A stretch of 6,274 nucleotides of DNA from Cyclobacteriaceae bacterium (lineage in GTDB: Bacteria > Bacteroidota > Bacteroidia > Cytophagales > Cyclobacteriaceae), in the NCBI GenBank assembly GCA_019751475.1, contig JAIENH010000251.1, positions 1 to 6,274 on the forward strand, given 5' to 3'. The position numbers and the translations under genes are program-made. This document shows, piece after piece, positions 1 through 6,274 of this stretch (position 1 is its first letter; each line of letters begins with the position of its first letter). The notes beneath the pieces were generated by a model. The model worked only from the letters and a program-made list of their open reading frames with translations, was not told the origin of the DNA and searched no databases.

Positions 1-341
1 TGCTAAAGCTACAACCGGTCAGCTATTTTATGAAAGGTGAATCGAAGCCGAAGCGCAACTGGGGCTTTATCGCGCAAGACATCGAGCAACTGGTGGGTAC
101 CGACAATGCGGTGCTTACAGTAGGCGGAGACCAGGAGCGTACGTTGGGCCTTCGCTACACCGATTTCATAGCGCCCCTGGTGAAATCCGTGCAAGAGCAG
201 CAAGCCATGATTGAGAAGCAGCAGATGTTGATTGATAAGCTTCTTATGGAGGTGCAATCTCAAGGCAAGGAAATTCAAGCTCTTAAGAATTCACTGTCGG
301 TATCTGTGCAAGACCCAATTAAACAAAGTCAAAAGGAATAG
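1..341 (+). CDS. Tail-fibre / peptidase S74-type chaperone domain protein, C-terminal end only
   Basis: This is the 3' end of a gene whose start lies before the window; the frame is open from base 3 to the TAG at 339-341. The visible residues begin LKLQPVSYF, then NWGFIAQDIEQL, then RYTDFIAPLVKSVQEQQ. That order (PVSY, GFIAQ-[ED]-[VI]-E, Y..[LF]I..LVK..QE) is the signature of the C-terminal intramolecular chaperone of tail spikes and fibres (peptidase S74 family). In Bacteroidota it is common on large secreted surface proteins. In the family this domain trimerises the fibre and may cleave itself off; the nucleophile sits at the domain's N-terminus, so it cannot be checked here. From about base 189 the protein is a Gln/Glu/Lys/Leu-rich predicted coiled coil, ending in a short polar tail. 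A T9SS cargo gene follows after 61 bases on the same strand. An internal ATG at 30 is not the start, because the domain signature runs through it. Confidence 0.85.
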   Translation, partial: LKLQPVSYFMKGESKPKRNWGFIAQDIEQLVGTDNAVLTVGGDQERTLGLRYTDFIAPLVKSVQEQQAMIEKQQMLIDKLLMEVQSQGKEIQALKNSLSVSVQDPIKQSQKE

Positions 342-402
342 GCTTGGCATGGCCGCTATGATGTAAAAAGAAAGATAGTTAGTATGAATTAAAAAATACC
401 CA

Positions 403-2811
403 ATGAGATACGTTGCAGTAGTCCTGTTCTTAAGTACCACCTTAGTGCAGGCACAATTTATAAACAATACAGGTATTGAAATTGTAAACTCCACACGGCT
501 TACCGTGAATGGCGACTGGGTAAACGCTGCGGGTACAGCAATAAGAAACGATGGTGTAATCTCTACCTCCGAAGACTGGACTAACAATGGTGCATTGAAT
601 ACAGCCAGCCAGGGCGGGTTTGAATTGCGCTATAGCGCGGATAGAAATTTCATTCCGGGAGGCACTAATTTTGGTTTCTTAACAAAGCAAGGTACTGGCA
701 ATGCTACTATTTCTGGTGCGTTTTCATTACGCGACAGCCTTACTATCTCGGGTGGATTGATACGACCAGCCGTAAGTTCAGACGTGCTTACAGTGGCCGA
801 GACAGGCAAGGTAAAGGCAGTTGCCGGGTCGTTTCTCGATGGTGGTAAATTAGTGCGAAGAGGCACAGGCAGTCTGTTTTTTCCGCTAGGCAAAAATGGC
901 TTGTCGCTGCCAATCACGTTTCTCAATGTATCCGGTACGGCACCCAGTGTTTCTGTTTCCATTGAAGATGCCCCGGGTGGCTACACGGTCGGACCTGGCG
1001 TCAATGCGCTGATAAGCTTTCCATATATATGGAGAGCGATCAAAGCGAATGTCGCAGACTCTTCTTCTTACGTTGAAATTGAATATCCGAATACCTTACC
1101 GACAGCCTCTGATGTGGTGGTAGTACGAAAGATTAGTGGTCAGAACAGATACGAAGGTATGGGTGCGCGACTGGTTACCACTACGGCAAATACGGTAAAA
1201 GTAAGAAGTTACTCGCGCGGCTTGAACGGTACTTTCTCCATCGCGCGCGGTTTTCGCGGAAACTTAGCAACCGATTCACTCGCCTTGCTGGCACTTTATC
1301 AGTCAACTGTAGGTAGTTCATGGACAAACAAGACCAATTGGACAACAGGAAGAGTGGGAACGTGGCAGGGTATTACAGAGACGGGTGGATTGATTACAGC
1401 TGTAAACCTGCCAAACAATAAAATCACCGGATCGGTGCCTGATTCTTTTGCTGATATTGCTGCACTTCAGACCGTTAATCTTTCAGGCAACGCCATTACG
1501 CAGCTGCCCGTGCTTACCGGAGCAACCGGCATTACAACATTAAACGTATCTAATAATCGTCTTGACTTTGGATCGTTGGAAGAAAATGCATCCATACCTG
1601 GAATTAATTATGCTAATCAGGCCTTGATTGGCAGTGGCGTGGATGTACAGGTAAATGTGGGGTTGCCCTTTCAATTTAAAGTTGATGTTAAGGGTCAATC
1701 TAATCAGTATCAATGGAAGCGAAATGGCCAAAATGTTACCGGGGCCACTGCAACTACATTTGACATTGCGGCCATCGGACGAAGCAATATGGGTTCGTAC
1801 GTATGTGAAATAGTAAATAGCCGTGTGCCAGGTCTTGTACTGAGATCGTCTAATCAAAGGGCTTTGGCAGTTGCCTCTATTGAAGGTAACATTACGGCCA
1901 ATAACTCACCTGTTGCTGCCGGTCGTGTTTATTTATTTAAGATAAATCCTCCCGGGTCAGCCTTTGATACAACATTTGTTAAAAACATAAATCCCTCAGG
2001 TTCTTATAAGCTGGATAATGTTATTCTGGATGACTATTTGTTGGCAGCGCAGGGAGATCGTACTCAATATGCAGGATACTTTCCCACCTATTGGAAAGGC
2101 ACGCCATTTTGGGAAGAGGCAGATTCAATTTTTTTAAATGAATTCCGCACCGGTGTTAATATTTCACTGGCAGCACTTCCTACCGTGCGGCCTACCGGTG
2201 ATGGAGATATTTCAGGGATTTTTATTGACAGAACCACAGGAGGCAGAACACAAAGCGACCGGGTTGCAAATGCATCAGCCACGGTGAGAAGGGCAAAAGT
2301 ATCATCTCGCCCAACGGCAGCCCTTACTGCTGAAGAGGTTATTGCTTTTGTTTATACCAATAGCAATGGTGAATTTGATTTTAGCAGCTTGAATGAGGGA
2401 AGCTACCTGCTTAACCTGCAATATCCGGGGTTGCCAATGGACCCCAAATCAGATATTGTTATTGCGTTAGGCCCTAAATCAAAGCGGCAAAATTCACAAA
2501 AGGTAATCGCAACGGCCGCTGGCGGCAAAATTACAGTCAAAAAATTGCTCATTGTAGGACTTGATGAGGAGGAAAACGAGATCGTTAAGGTTTTCCCTAA
2601 TCCAACATCGAGTCAGTTATCCATATCGTTGGCCTCTCCTGGCGAAGTAACGGCAAGCCTCTTTGATACGTTGGGCAAGGAGGTGCTTTCGAGGGGCTTT
2701 ACAAACGATGAGGAAAAATTGGATGTAAGTGCTTTACCTTCCGGAATGTATTTGCTTGTTATTTACAAGAATGGAAAACCGGTAAACCGGTCAAGAGTTG
2801 TGAAAGAATAA
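403..2811 (+). CDS. T9SS-secreted modular surface protein (LRR, Ig-like, carboxypeptidase-regulatory-like domains)
   Basis: An 802-residue protein, probably exported by Sec and then by T9SS to the cell surface or medium. Residues 1-17 are a signal peptide with a likely VQA|Q cleavage. Residues 20-65 hold loose repeats (NGDWVNAAG, SEDWTNNGA) that suggest a beta-solenoid, and about 150-285 a beta-rich region with a FFPLGKNG motif seen in Bacteroidota surface proteins. At 291-313 is the cap DSLALLALYQSTVGSSW preceding two LRR-like units near 330-388 (LPNNKITGSVP, LQTVNLSGN, ITTLNVSNN). Residues 413-491 are Ig-like, with W438 and the MGSYVCE strand. Beta sandwiches of carboxypeptidase-regulatory type lie at about 492-590 and 600-690. 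The type A sorting domain is 729-802 (VKVFPNPT, LDVSALPSGMYLL). No catalytic domain is visible, so binding or adhesion is the likely role; the ligand is unknown. The start follows an A-rich stretch without a clear ribosome site, usual for this phylum. Confidence 0.9.
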   Translation: MRYVAVVLFLSTTLVQAQFINNTGIEIVNSTRLTVNGDWVNAAGTAIRNDGVISTSEDWTNNGALNTASQGGFELRYSADRNFIPGGTNFGFLTKQGTGNATISGAFSLRDSLTISGGLIRPAVSSDVLTVAETGKVKAVAGSFLDGGKLVRRGTGSLFFPLGKNGLSLPITFLNVSGTAPSVSVSIEDAPGGYTVGPGVNALISFPYIWRAIKANVADSSSYVEIEYPNTLPTASDVVVVRKISGQNRYEGMGARLVTTTANTVKVRSYSRGLNGTFSIARGFRGNLATDSLALLALYQSTVGSSWTNKTNWTTGRVGTWQGITETGGLITAVNLPNNKITGSVPDSFADIAALQTVNLSGNAITQLPVLTGATGITTLNVSNNRLDFGSLEENASIPGINYANQALIGSGVDVQVNVGLPFQFKVDVKGQSNQYQWKRNGQNVTGATATTFDIAAIGRSNMGSYVCEIVNSRVPGLVLRSSNQRALAVASIEGNITANNSPVAAGRVYLFKINPPGSAFDTTFVKNINPSGSYKLDNVILDDYLLAAQGDRTQYAGYFPTYWKGTPFWEEADSIFLNEFRTGVNISLAALPTVRPTGDGDISGIFIDRTTGGRTQSDRVANASATVRRAKVSSRPTAALTAEEVIAFVYTNSNGEFDFSSLNEGSYLLNLQYPGLPMDPKSDIVIALGPKSKRQNSQKVIATAAGGKITVKKLLIVGLDEEENEIVKVFPNPTSSQLSISLASPGEVTASLFDTLGKEVLSRGFTNDEEKLDVSALPSGMYLLVIYKNGKPVNRSRVVKE

Positions 2812-2868
2812 CCTAGAGCATTCTTTCATTAAAGAGCAGTATTTCTGAACGATAAATCCTTAAATCCC

Positions 2869-3807
2869 CTACAAGTACTTCTCCAATAGAAGTTTGGTTT
2901 TTCGAATGCCTTCTTCTTCGGGCTGCGTGTTTCCCTCAAACTCAATACCGATGTATCCGGTGAATCCCGAGGCCTTCACAATTTCGAGCAATCGCTTGTA
3001 GTCCATTTTTGGTTGCTCGCCTGTGGCATCAAAGTCGTATGATTTTGCACTCACGCCTTTTGCAAAAGGTAGCAACTCCTGAACACCCTTGTACCGATCA
3101 TACATGTCTTTGCAATCGCTTTGCGTCTCGCCCCACGGATGTGACAGACAGAAGTTTCCGAAGTCGGGTAGCGTGCCAACATTTGGCATGGCCACTTGTC
3201 TCATCACATCAGCCACCCAGGCACCGTTTGAAGATTCATTGCCGTGATTTTCTACCACTACATTGATATCCATCGGTTTCGCAAATTCTCCGAGCCTTCG
3301 TAGCGAATCAATTGAGGCAGTCTTTTTGGCATCCGGGGCACCGTTGCCATGAAGGTTCACCCTCACGGTCTTACAGCCGAGAAATTTTGCGGCATCGATC
3401 CACTTCTTATGATTTTCTACTGCTTCGATTCGTTGCTTGTCATTGGGTAAAGACAGCGGCCCCTCGTTGTCAACCATGATCAGGTGATTGATAACACCCT
3501 CCGATTTTGAGCGCATGAGCAATTCGCCCAGGTAAGCTTGATTTTTTCCGGCTTCCTTAAAATTCATTTTCCTTCCTCCGAAAAATCCGTTGACATACTC
3601 CACCACCGAGATGTTAAAATCCTTTTTCGCCCTGGCGGGAAAATCAAGGTGATCGAGTTTGCCTGCTTCGAGGGCCCGGTGCAGCGACCATTCTGCTAAA
3701 GAAATTTCCAAGCCTTTGTTGGCCGATGACTCAGCCATTGAAGGAGCCAGTAAAATGGCCCCGGTGGTCATTGCAGTTTGTTTCATGAATGTTCTGCGGG
3801 TTATCAT
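2869..3807 (-). CDS. Tat-exported TIM-barrel sugar isomerase/epimerase-like protein
   Basis: The frame is open from 3975, but I place the start at the ATG at 3807. This gives a 312-residue protein beginning with a Tat signal (TRRTFMK at residues 3-9, then a hydrophobic stretch to about A25-A29), and it removes overlap with the gene upstream. The rest resembles the xylose-isomerase-like TIM barrel / AP endonuclease 2 family, which isomerises or epimerises sugars or inositol derivatives using a divalent metal. Visible barrel-strand motifs are SVVEY (E70), VRVNLHG (H153), INVVVENHG (E186), LPDFGNF (D215), AKGVSAKSYDF (251-259) and YIGIEFEG (E289). E186, D215 and E289 fit three of the usual four metal ligands. 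The fourth, normally a histidine, would fall in the VSAK segment, where there is none. The substrate is unknown; export suggests a periplasmic sugar-related role. The gene starts 17 bases after the preceding gene's stop, so the two are probably cotranscribed. Confidence 0.85.
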   Translation of the reverse strand: MITRRTFMKQTAMTTGAILLAPSMAESSANKGLEISLAEWSLHRALEAGKLDHLDFPARAKKDFNISVVEYVNGFFGGRKMNFKEAGKNQAYLGELLMRSKSEGVINHLIMVDNEGPLSLPNDKQRIEAVENHKKWIDAAKFLGCKTVRVNLHGNGAPDAKKTASIDSLRRLGEFAKPMDINVVVENHGNESSNGAWVADVMRQVAMPNVGTLPDFGNFCLSHPWGETQSDCKDMYDRYKGVQELLPFAKGVSAKSYDFDATGEQPKMDYKRLLEIVKASGFTGYIGIEFEGNTQPEEEGIRKTKLLLEKYL

Positions 3808-3824
3808 GATGATTGTAAGATATG

Positions 3825-4331
3825 TTATAGTTTGAGGTAGAATTTCAAGGTTATTGCTGGTAATACTTTTCCAGTATCTGTATCTTCTCCGGGTTGCTTG
3901 TTTAATCTGAATGTTGGCCCTAAATCGAATACAAATCCTGCCTTTGAATCGAATGGTAGAAGTCGCCCCAAGCAAAGTGTCAAGTATTGGTCGTTGAATA
4001 TTTTATACCCATTGTCAGCATGGAAGATAGTGAATCGTTGGCCAGTATACCATGGAGTAATATCCCTATCAATTTTTGAAATTCCTCCAAGCTTCAGTTT
4101 GTGATCAAGACTTATTGTTATAGACGAACGAGCAAACCATGTTCCCACCCCAACTTCCAACGAATTTAGTTTAGTCAAATCACGACCTATCGCTATTTGA
4201 ATACCTTCAGGGATTCTGAAGCCAACTGTTGTAGTCCATGAATTCTTACTTTGGGCAAATGATATTCCACAGACGCAAAGTAAAAAAACTAAGGCGCTTA
4301 AGATTGATACGAAAGCATTGAGTTGCTTCAT
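3825..4331 (-). CDS. Small exported protein, probable 8-stranded outer-membrane beta-barrel
   Basis: I do not recognise this 168-residue protein as a named family. Residues 1-26 are a clear signal peptide (MKQLNAFVSI, then a hydrophobic core, ending ISFA|Q). The mature part of about 142 residues can be read as eight amphipathic beta strands: WTTTVGFRI, IQIAIGRDL, SLEVGVGTWF, SSITISLDHKL, WYTGQRFTIFH, QYLTLCLGRLLPF, GFVFDLGPTFRLN and LPAITLKFYLKL. It ends close to an aromatic-rich last strand, as small outer-membrane barrels of OmpX size do. This reading is inferred from pattern only. The start lies 10 bases beyond the TGA of the serine hydrolase gene, with a weak GAGAG ribosome-site-like stretch in the gap. 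Three 60-base lines counted by hand (3901, 4081, 4261) are 37-38% G+C, against 45-62% for lines 3361, 4981 and 5041 in the flanking genes, so it may be a later arrival. Confidence 0.75.
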   Translation of the reverse strand: MKQLNAFVSILSALVFLLCVCGISFAQSKNSWTTTVGFRIPEGIQIAIGRDLTKLNSLEVGVGTWFARSSITISLDHKLKLGGISKIDRDITPWYTGQRFTIFHADNGYKIFNDQYLTLCLGRLLPFDSKAGFVFDLGPTFRLNKQPGEDTDTGKVLPAITLKFYLKL

Positions 4332-4341
4332 GGCTGGTCTC

Positions 4342-5847
4342 TCAATTGACGCGCTTCATCTCGATGCCATCCATATTGATTGATTTTATTTTCCCATCGG
4401 CACCGATGCTGAACGTAGCGTTTCCTTTGCCGTACCATTTCTTGTCAAACCACCCACGAAAGGTGTCGTAGTGCCAGTGATCAAGTTTGGCTGTCAGGTA
4501 GTTGTTGATATTGATAATCAGTTGATTTCCGTTTACGGATACTTCCGTTTCACCATAGAGCGGATCTTTGTATTTGCCTGTGTAAGCGGCCAAATCAAGT
4601 GAAGGTTTTGTGTTTGCTACGCGCTTGGCTTCAAAGGCTTTCTCTTCCTTCTCACCTTTGTCGCGCAGTTTGTCATAGAGTTCTTTGAACTCCGTACTCC
4701 AATCGCGGGAGCCGCCTAGCGCAAAGTGGTCAAAAGCTTTATACACCAGTGCATGACGCACTTCGGCATGATCAAGGTTGCCAAATACGTAGATGCCTAA
4801 TCGCTCGTCCGGCAATTGTGCGTGGATTGCTACGAGACCCGCCAAACTACCCGTGTGGTAGTTGATCTTTTTTCCTTTGTAGTCGTGCTGAAACCAGCCG
4901 AGGCCATAGGTTGTCCAGTTAGGTTTGATGATTTGCATGGTGGGATAAAACTCGCTGGCTGGCACCAGTGTCTGCGGCTTGAACATTTCTACCCACGTCT
5001 TTGCCGTCAGCAGTCTTCCACCAGCATACTTGCTGCTGTCGAGCATGCACGCCATCCATTTTCCCATGTCGTCAATGCTTGCCCACGCTGCGCCTGCCGG
5101 CCCCACGGCATCGTCTTTGGTGTGGCCGATGGGTTGGATAATACTCTCTACACGATCGTGCGGTTTGGTATAATCGGTACCTTTAATATATCGCATCATC
5201 GGAACGGTGCGCGTCATCCCTAACGGAGTGAAAATCCTTTCCTGGATAAAAGTTTCCCACGGTTTGCCAGTAATTTTTCTGATCACTTCACCTGCTGCGA
5301 TGTAAAAAATATTTTGATAGATGAAGCTGGACCTCATGGAATAGCTGGGCTTCACGTCTCTCATCTTTCTTAGAATTTCCTCCACGGGTATGTCCATCAT
5401 CGACCAAACAAAATCTGCGTTGCCCACGCCACTGTTGTGAATAAAGAGGTCTCGGATGCGCAGCTCACGTGTTACAAATGGATCGTACAATTGATATTCG
5501 GGCAGGTATTTAATCACGGCATCGTCCCACTTCACTTTTCCTTCATCCACTAGCATGCCCATGCACACAGCCGTCATGGCTTTAGTGGTTGATGCGCAGG
5601 CAAACTGCGTTTCGGTAGTTACCGGATCCGTCTTACCAAGTTCGCGTACTCCATATCCTTTTTTGAAAATTACTTTTCCGTCTTTCACCACCGCCACGGC
5701 CAATCCTGGCACGTTCCATTGGTTTCGGCCATTTTCCACATAGGCATCAAATGACTGAATTTGCTTGTCAAGGTCGGTGGTTGTTTTCTTCTGCGCGATT
5801 ACGCATGCCGATGCAGCCATGGCAGCCAGGAATAGTATTCTTTTCAT
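4342..5847 (-). CDS. Exported class C beta-lactamase-like serine hydrolase with DUF3471-like C-terminal domain
   Basis: A 501-residue penicillin-binding-protein/class C beta-lactamase fold (Beta-lactamase, PF00144). Such proteins include esterases, D-amino-acid peptidases and true beta-lactamases; Bacteroidota carry many copies of unknown substrate. The catalytic motifs are intact: SxxK as S86-T-T-K89, YxN as Y177-Q-N179, and the third motif as H331-T-G333, where HTG replaces the KTG of true AmpC enzymes and suggests an esterase or peptidase instead. Residues about 415-495 (LAAYTGKYKDPLYGETEVSV to the end) resemble the DUF3471 beta domain often joined to these hydrolases. The start was moved from 5913 to the ATG at 5847 because MKRILFLAAMAASACVIAQ is a signal peptide, with likely cleavage after A18. 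C15 in AASAC is a weak lipobox, so a lipoprotein is possible. It heads a close-packed run with the two genes downstream. Confidence 0.93.
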   Translation of the reverse strand: MKRILFLAAMAASACVIAQKKTTTDLDKQIQSFDAYVENGRNQWNVPGLAVAVVKDGKVIFKKGYGVRELGKTDPVTTETQFACASTTKAMTAVCMGMLVDEGKVKWDDAVIKYLPEYQLYDPFVTRELRIRDLFIHNSGVGNADFVWSMMDIPVEEILRKMRDVKPSYSMRSSFIYQNIFYIAAGEVIRKITGKPWETFIQERIFTPLGMTRTVPMMRYIKGTDYTKPHDRVESIIQPIGHTKDDAVGPAGAAWASIDDMGKWMACMLDSSKYAGGRLLTAKTWVEMFKPQTLVPASEFYPTMQIIKPNWTTYGLGWFQHDYKGKKINYHTGSLAGLVAIHAQLPDERLGIYVFGNLDHAEVRHALVYKAFDHFALGGSRDWSTEFKELYDKLRDKGEKEEKAFEAKRVANTKPSLDLAAYTGKYKDPLYGETEVSVNGNQLIININNYLTAKLDHWHYDTFRGWFDKKWYGKGNATFSIGADGKIKSINMDGIEMKRVN

Positions 5848-5902
5848 TGTAGAAATTTTTGATGGATGATTTTTATTCAATGCGGGTTTAGGTTTCCGAG
5901 AT

Positions 5903-5933
5903 GGAAAGTACAAACCGCAGCGATGAAGACCAA
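5903..5933 (-). promoter_or_regulatory. Possible Bacteroidota-type promoter for the serine hydrolase run
   Basis: On the - strand a TTG (5933-5931) is followed after 20 bases by TACTTTCC (5910-5903), which resembles the Bacteroidota -7 element TAnnTTTG except for its last bases. The spacing to a TTG-type -33 element is about right. It lies 55 bases before the ATG at 5847, in the only sizeable gap of the - strand run. The match is imperfect and such short motifs arise by chance, so this is a weak call. Confidence 0.25.
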
Positions 5934-6176
5934 CTACTTTTTAATCAGCGCCCGCACGATGGCGCTAACGGCTATTATTACCCAGACAATGTTGATAAAT
6001 GTTGAGGCAAAGGCCTGATAATACACCGTGTAAATGATGAGAAAAATTCCACCGGTAAGATTGAGGAGTTGAAATACGAGCGAGTCAGATTTTACCCGTT
6101 GGTAGCTATTAAGGGCATATGCCAGAATTACTTCGGCAGAACCAATCCAGCCTAAAATGTCGATCAGTAACTTCAT
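5934..6176 (-). CDS. CBU_0592-type small integral membrane protein
   Basis: An 80-residue inner-membrane protein with three predicted helices: about 3-22 (LLIDILGWIGSAEVILAY), 33-53 (containing LLNLTGGIFLII) and 57-76 (containing FINIVWVIIAV). The layout GW.G....LAY..NS near the start, NL.GG in helix 2 and N..W in helix 3 agrees with my recollection of the CBU_0592 family of uncharacterised membrane proteins; its function is not known. I chose the ATG at 6176, with a GGA about 6 bases ahead. An in-frame TTG at 6185 would add three residues (M-D-K) and cannot be excluded. The ATG begins one base after the TAA ending the hicA-like reading frame, so translation may once have been coupled to that gene. 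It runs in the same direction as the serine hydrolase, which lies 86 bases downstream. Confidence 0.8.
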   Translation of the reverse strand: MKLLIDILGWIGSAEVILAYALNSYQRVKSDSLVFQLLNLTGGIFLIIYTVYYQAFASTFINIVWVIIAVSAIVRALIKK

Positions 6177-6177
6177 C

Positions 6178-6274
6178 TTATCCAAAAATCCTGTCTATCA
6201 TTTCCTCCCTGAAAATTCCGTGATGCTTACCAATGTCGAATGTGACTTCCTTTTTGCCTTAAAAGTTCGTACCC
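6178..6274 (-). pseudogene. hicA-like toxin gene remnant, internally deleted and frameshifted, 5' end beyond window
   Basis: Two frames on the - strand each hold a piece of a HicA-type mRNA interferase. From 6274 the first frame reads GYELLRQKGSHIR, followed by H-W and a TAA at 6229-6227. The G-[YF]-x-x-x-R-Q-x-G-S-H run is the core HicA strand and includes the conserved His. The next frame reads DIGKHHGIFREEMIDRIFG from 6237 to the TAA at 6180-6178, which resembles the tail of the longer HicA proteins (HFG-S-x-[DE]-E-L-x-x-x-LF-G). In intact members about 30-35 residues separate these parts, including the TVP.H...L..GTL segment; here they are fused. This implies a deletion of about 100 bases that also shifted the frame. 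The N-terminal part and any hicB partner would lie beyond the window, so inactivity is inferred. A sequencing error alone would not explain the missing middle. Confidence 0.6.

Noticed and set aside
1243..1260. CGCG-rich repeat with a TTTT loop (CGCGGTTTTCGCG)
   Set aside because: Inside the coding sequence for ARGFRG, explained by arginine and alanine codons.
1540..1857. Antisense open frame inside the T9SS cargo gene, and similar shadows at 630-962, 3009-3266 and 4816-5223
   Set aside because: They lie opposite well-supported genes and their translations show no recognisable domain or signal.
2778..2791. ACCGG-TAAA-CCGGT hairpin near the end of the T9SS cargo gene
   Set aside because: It lies within codons for GKPVN of the sorting domain and has no following T run; likely chance.
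2821..2836. Small A+T-rich hairpin (TTCTTT-CATT-AAAGAG) in the convergent gap, as a shared terminator
   Set aside because: Only six pairs, one of them G-T, with no T run after it on either strand; too weak to call.
3808..3975. Longer isomerase start at 3975
   Set aside because: It would add 56 basic, non-signal residues ahead of a clear Tat signal and overlap the end of the barrel-protein gene.
5848..5913. Longer serine hydrolase start at 5913
   Set aside because: It would put 22 polar residues before the signal peptide; the ATG at 5847 fits much better.
6181..6201. Mini-frame MIDRIFG behind a GGGAGG ribosome-site-like sequence
   Set aside because: GGGAGG ends only two bases before the ATG, and the bases are explained by R-E-E codons of the hicA tail.

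Overview
The window looks like chromosomal DNA of a Bacteroidota bacterium, probably a member of the Cytophagia, though the genus cannot be fixed from sequence alone. The evidence is a type IX secretion (T9SS) C-terminal sorting domain, several exported proteins typical of this phylum, A-rich starts with poor Shine-Dalgarno sites, and a possible Bacteroidota-type promoter.

The left half is on the + strand. Bases 1-341 are the end of a surface protein with a tail-fibre/peptidase S74-type chaperone domain and a coiled coil. After 61 bases comes an 802-residue T9SS cargo protein (403-2811). It is a modular adhesin-like protein: N-terminal beta-rich region, a short leucine-rich-repeat block, an Ig-like domain, two carboxypeptidase-regulatory-like beta sandwiches and the sorting domain.

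The right half is on the - strand and converges on the left half across a 57-base gap. In transcription order it holds: the broken end of a hicA toxin gene (6274-6178), a small three-helix membrane protein of the CBU_0592 type (6176-5934), an exported class C beta-lactamase-like serine hydrolase with a DUF3471-like tail (5847-4342), a small probable outer-membrane beta-barrel (4331-3825), and a Tat-exported TIM-barrel sugar isomerase/epimerase-like protein (3807-2869). The last three are separated by only 10 and 17 bases and are probably one transcript encoding envelope proteins. The true starts of the hydrolase and the isomerase lie inside longer open frames and were set by their signal peptides.

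I see no tRNA, rRNA, CRISPR array, insertion sequence or integrase, and no convincing new defence or mobile system. The most informative oddities are the hicA remnant with an internal deletion at the right edge, and the low-G+C orphan barrel gene between two more G+C-rich enzyme genes.
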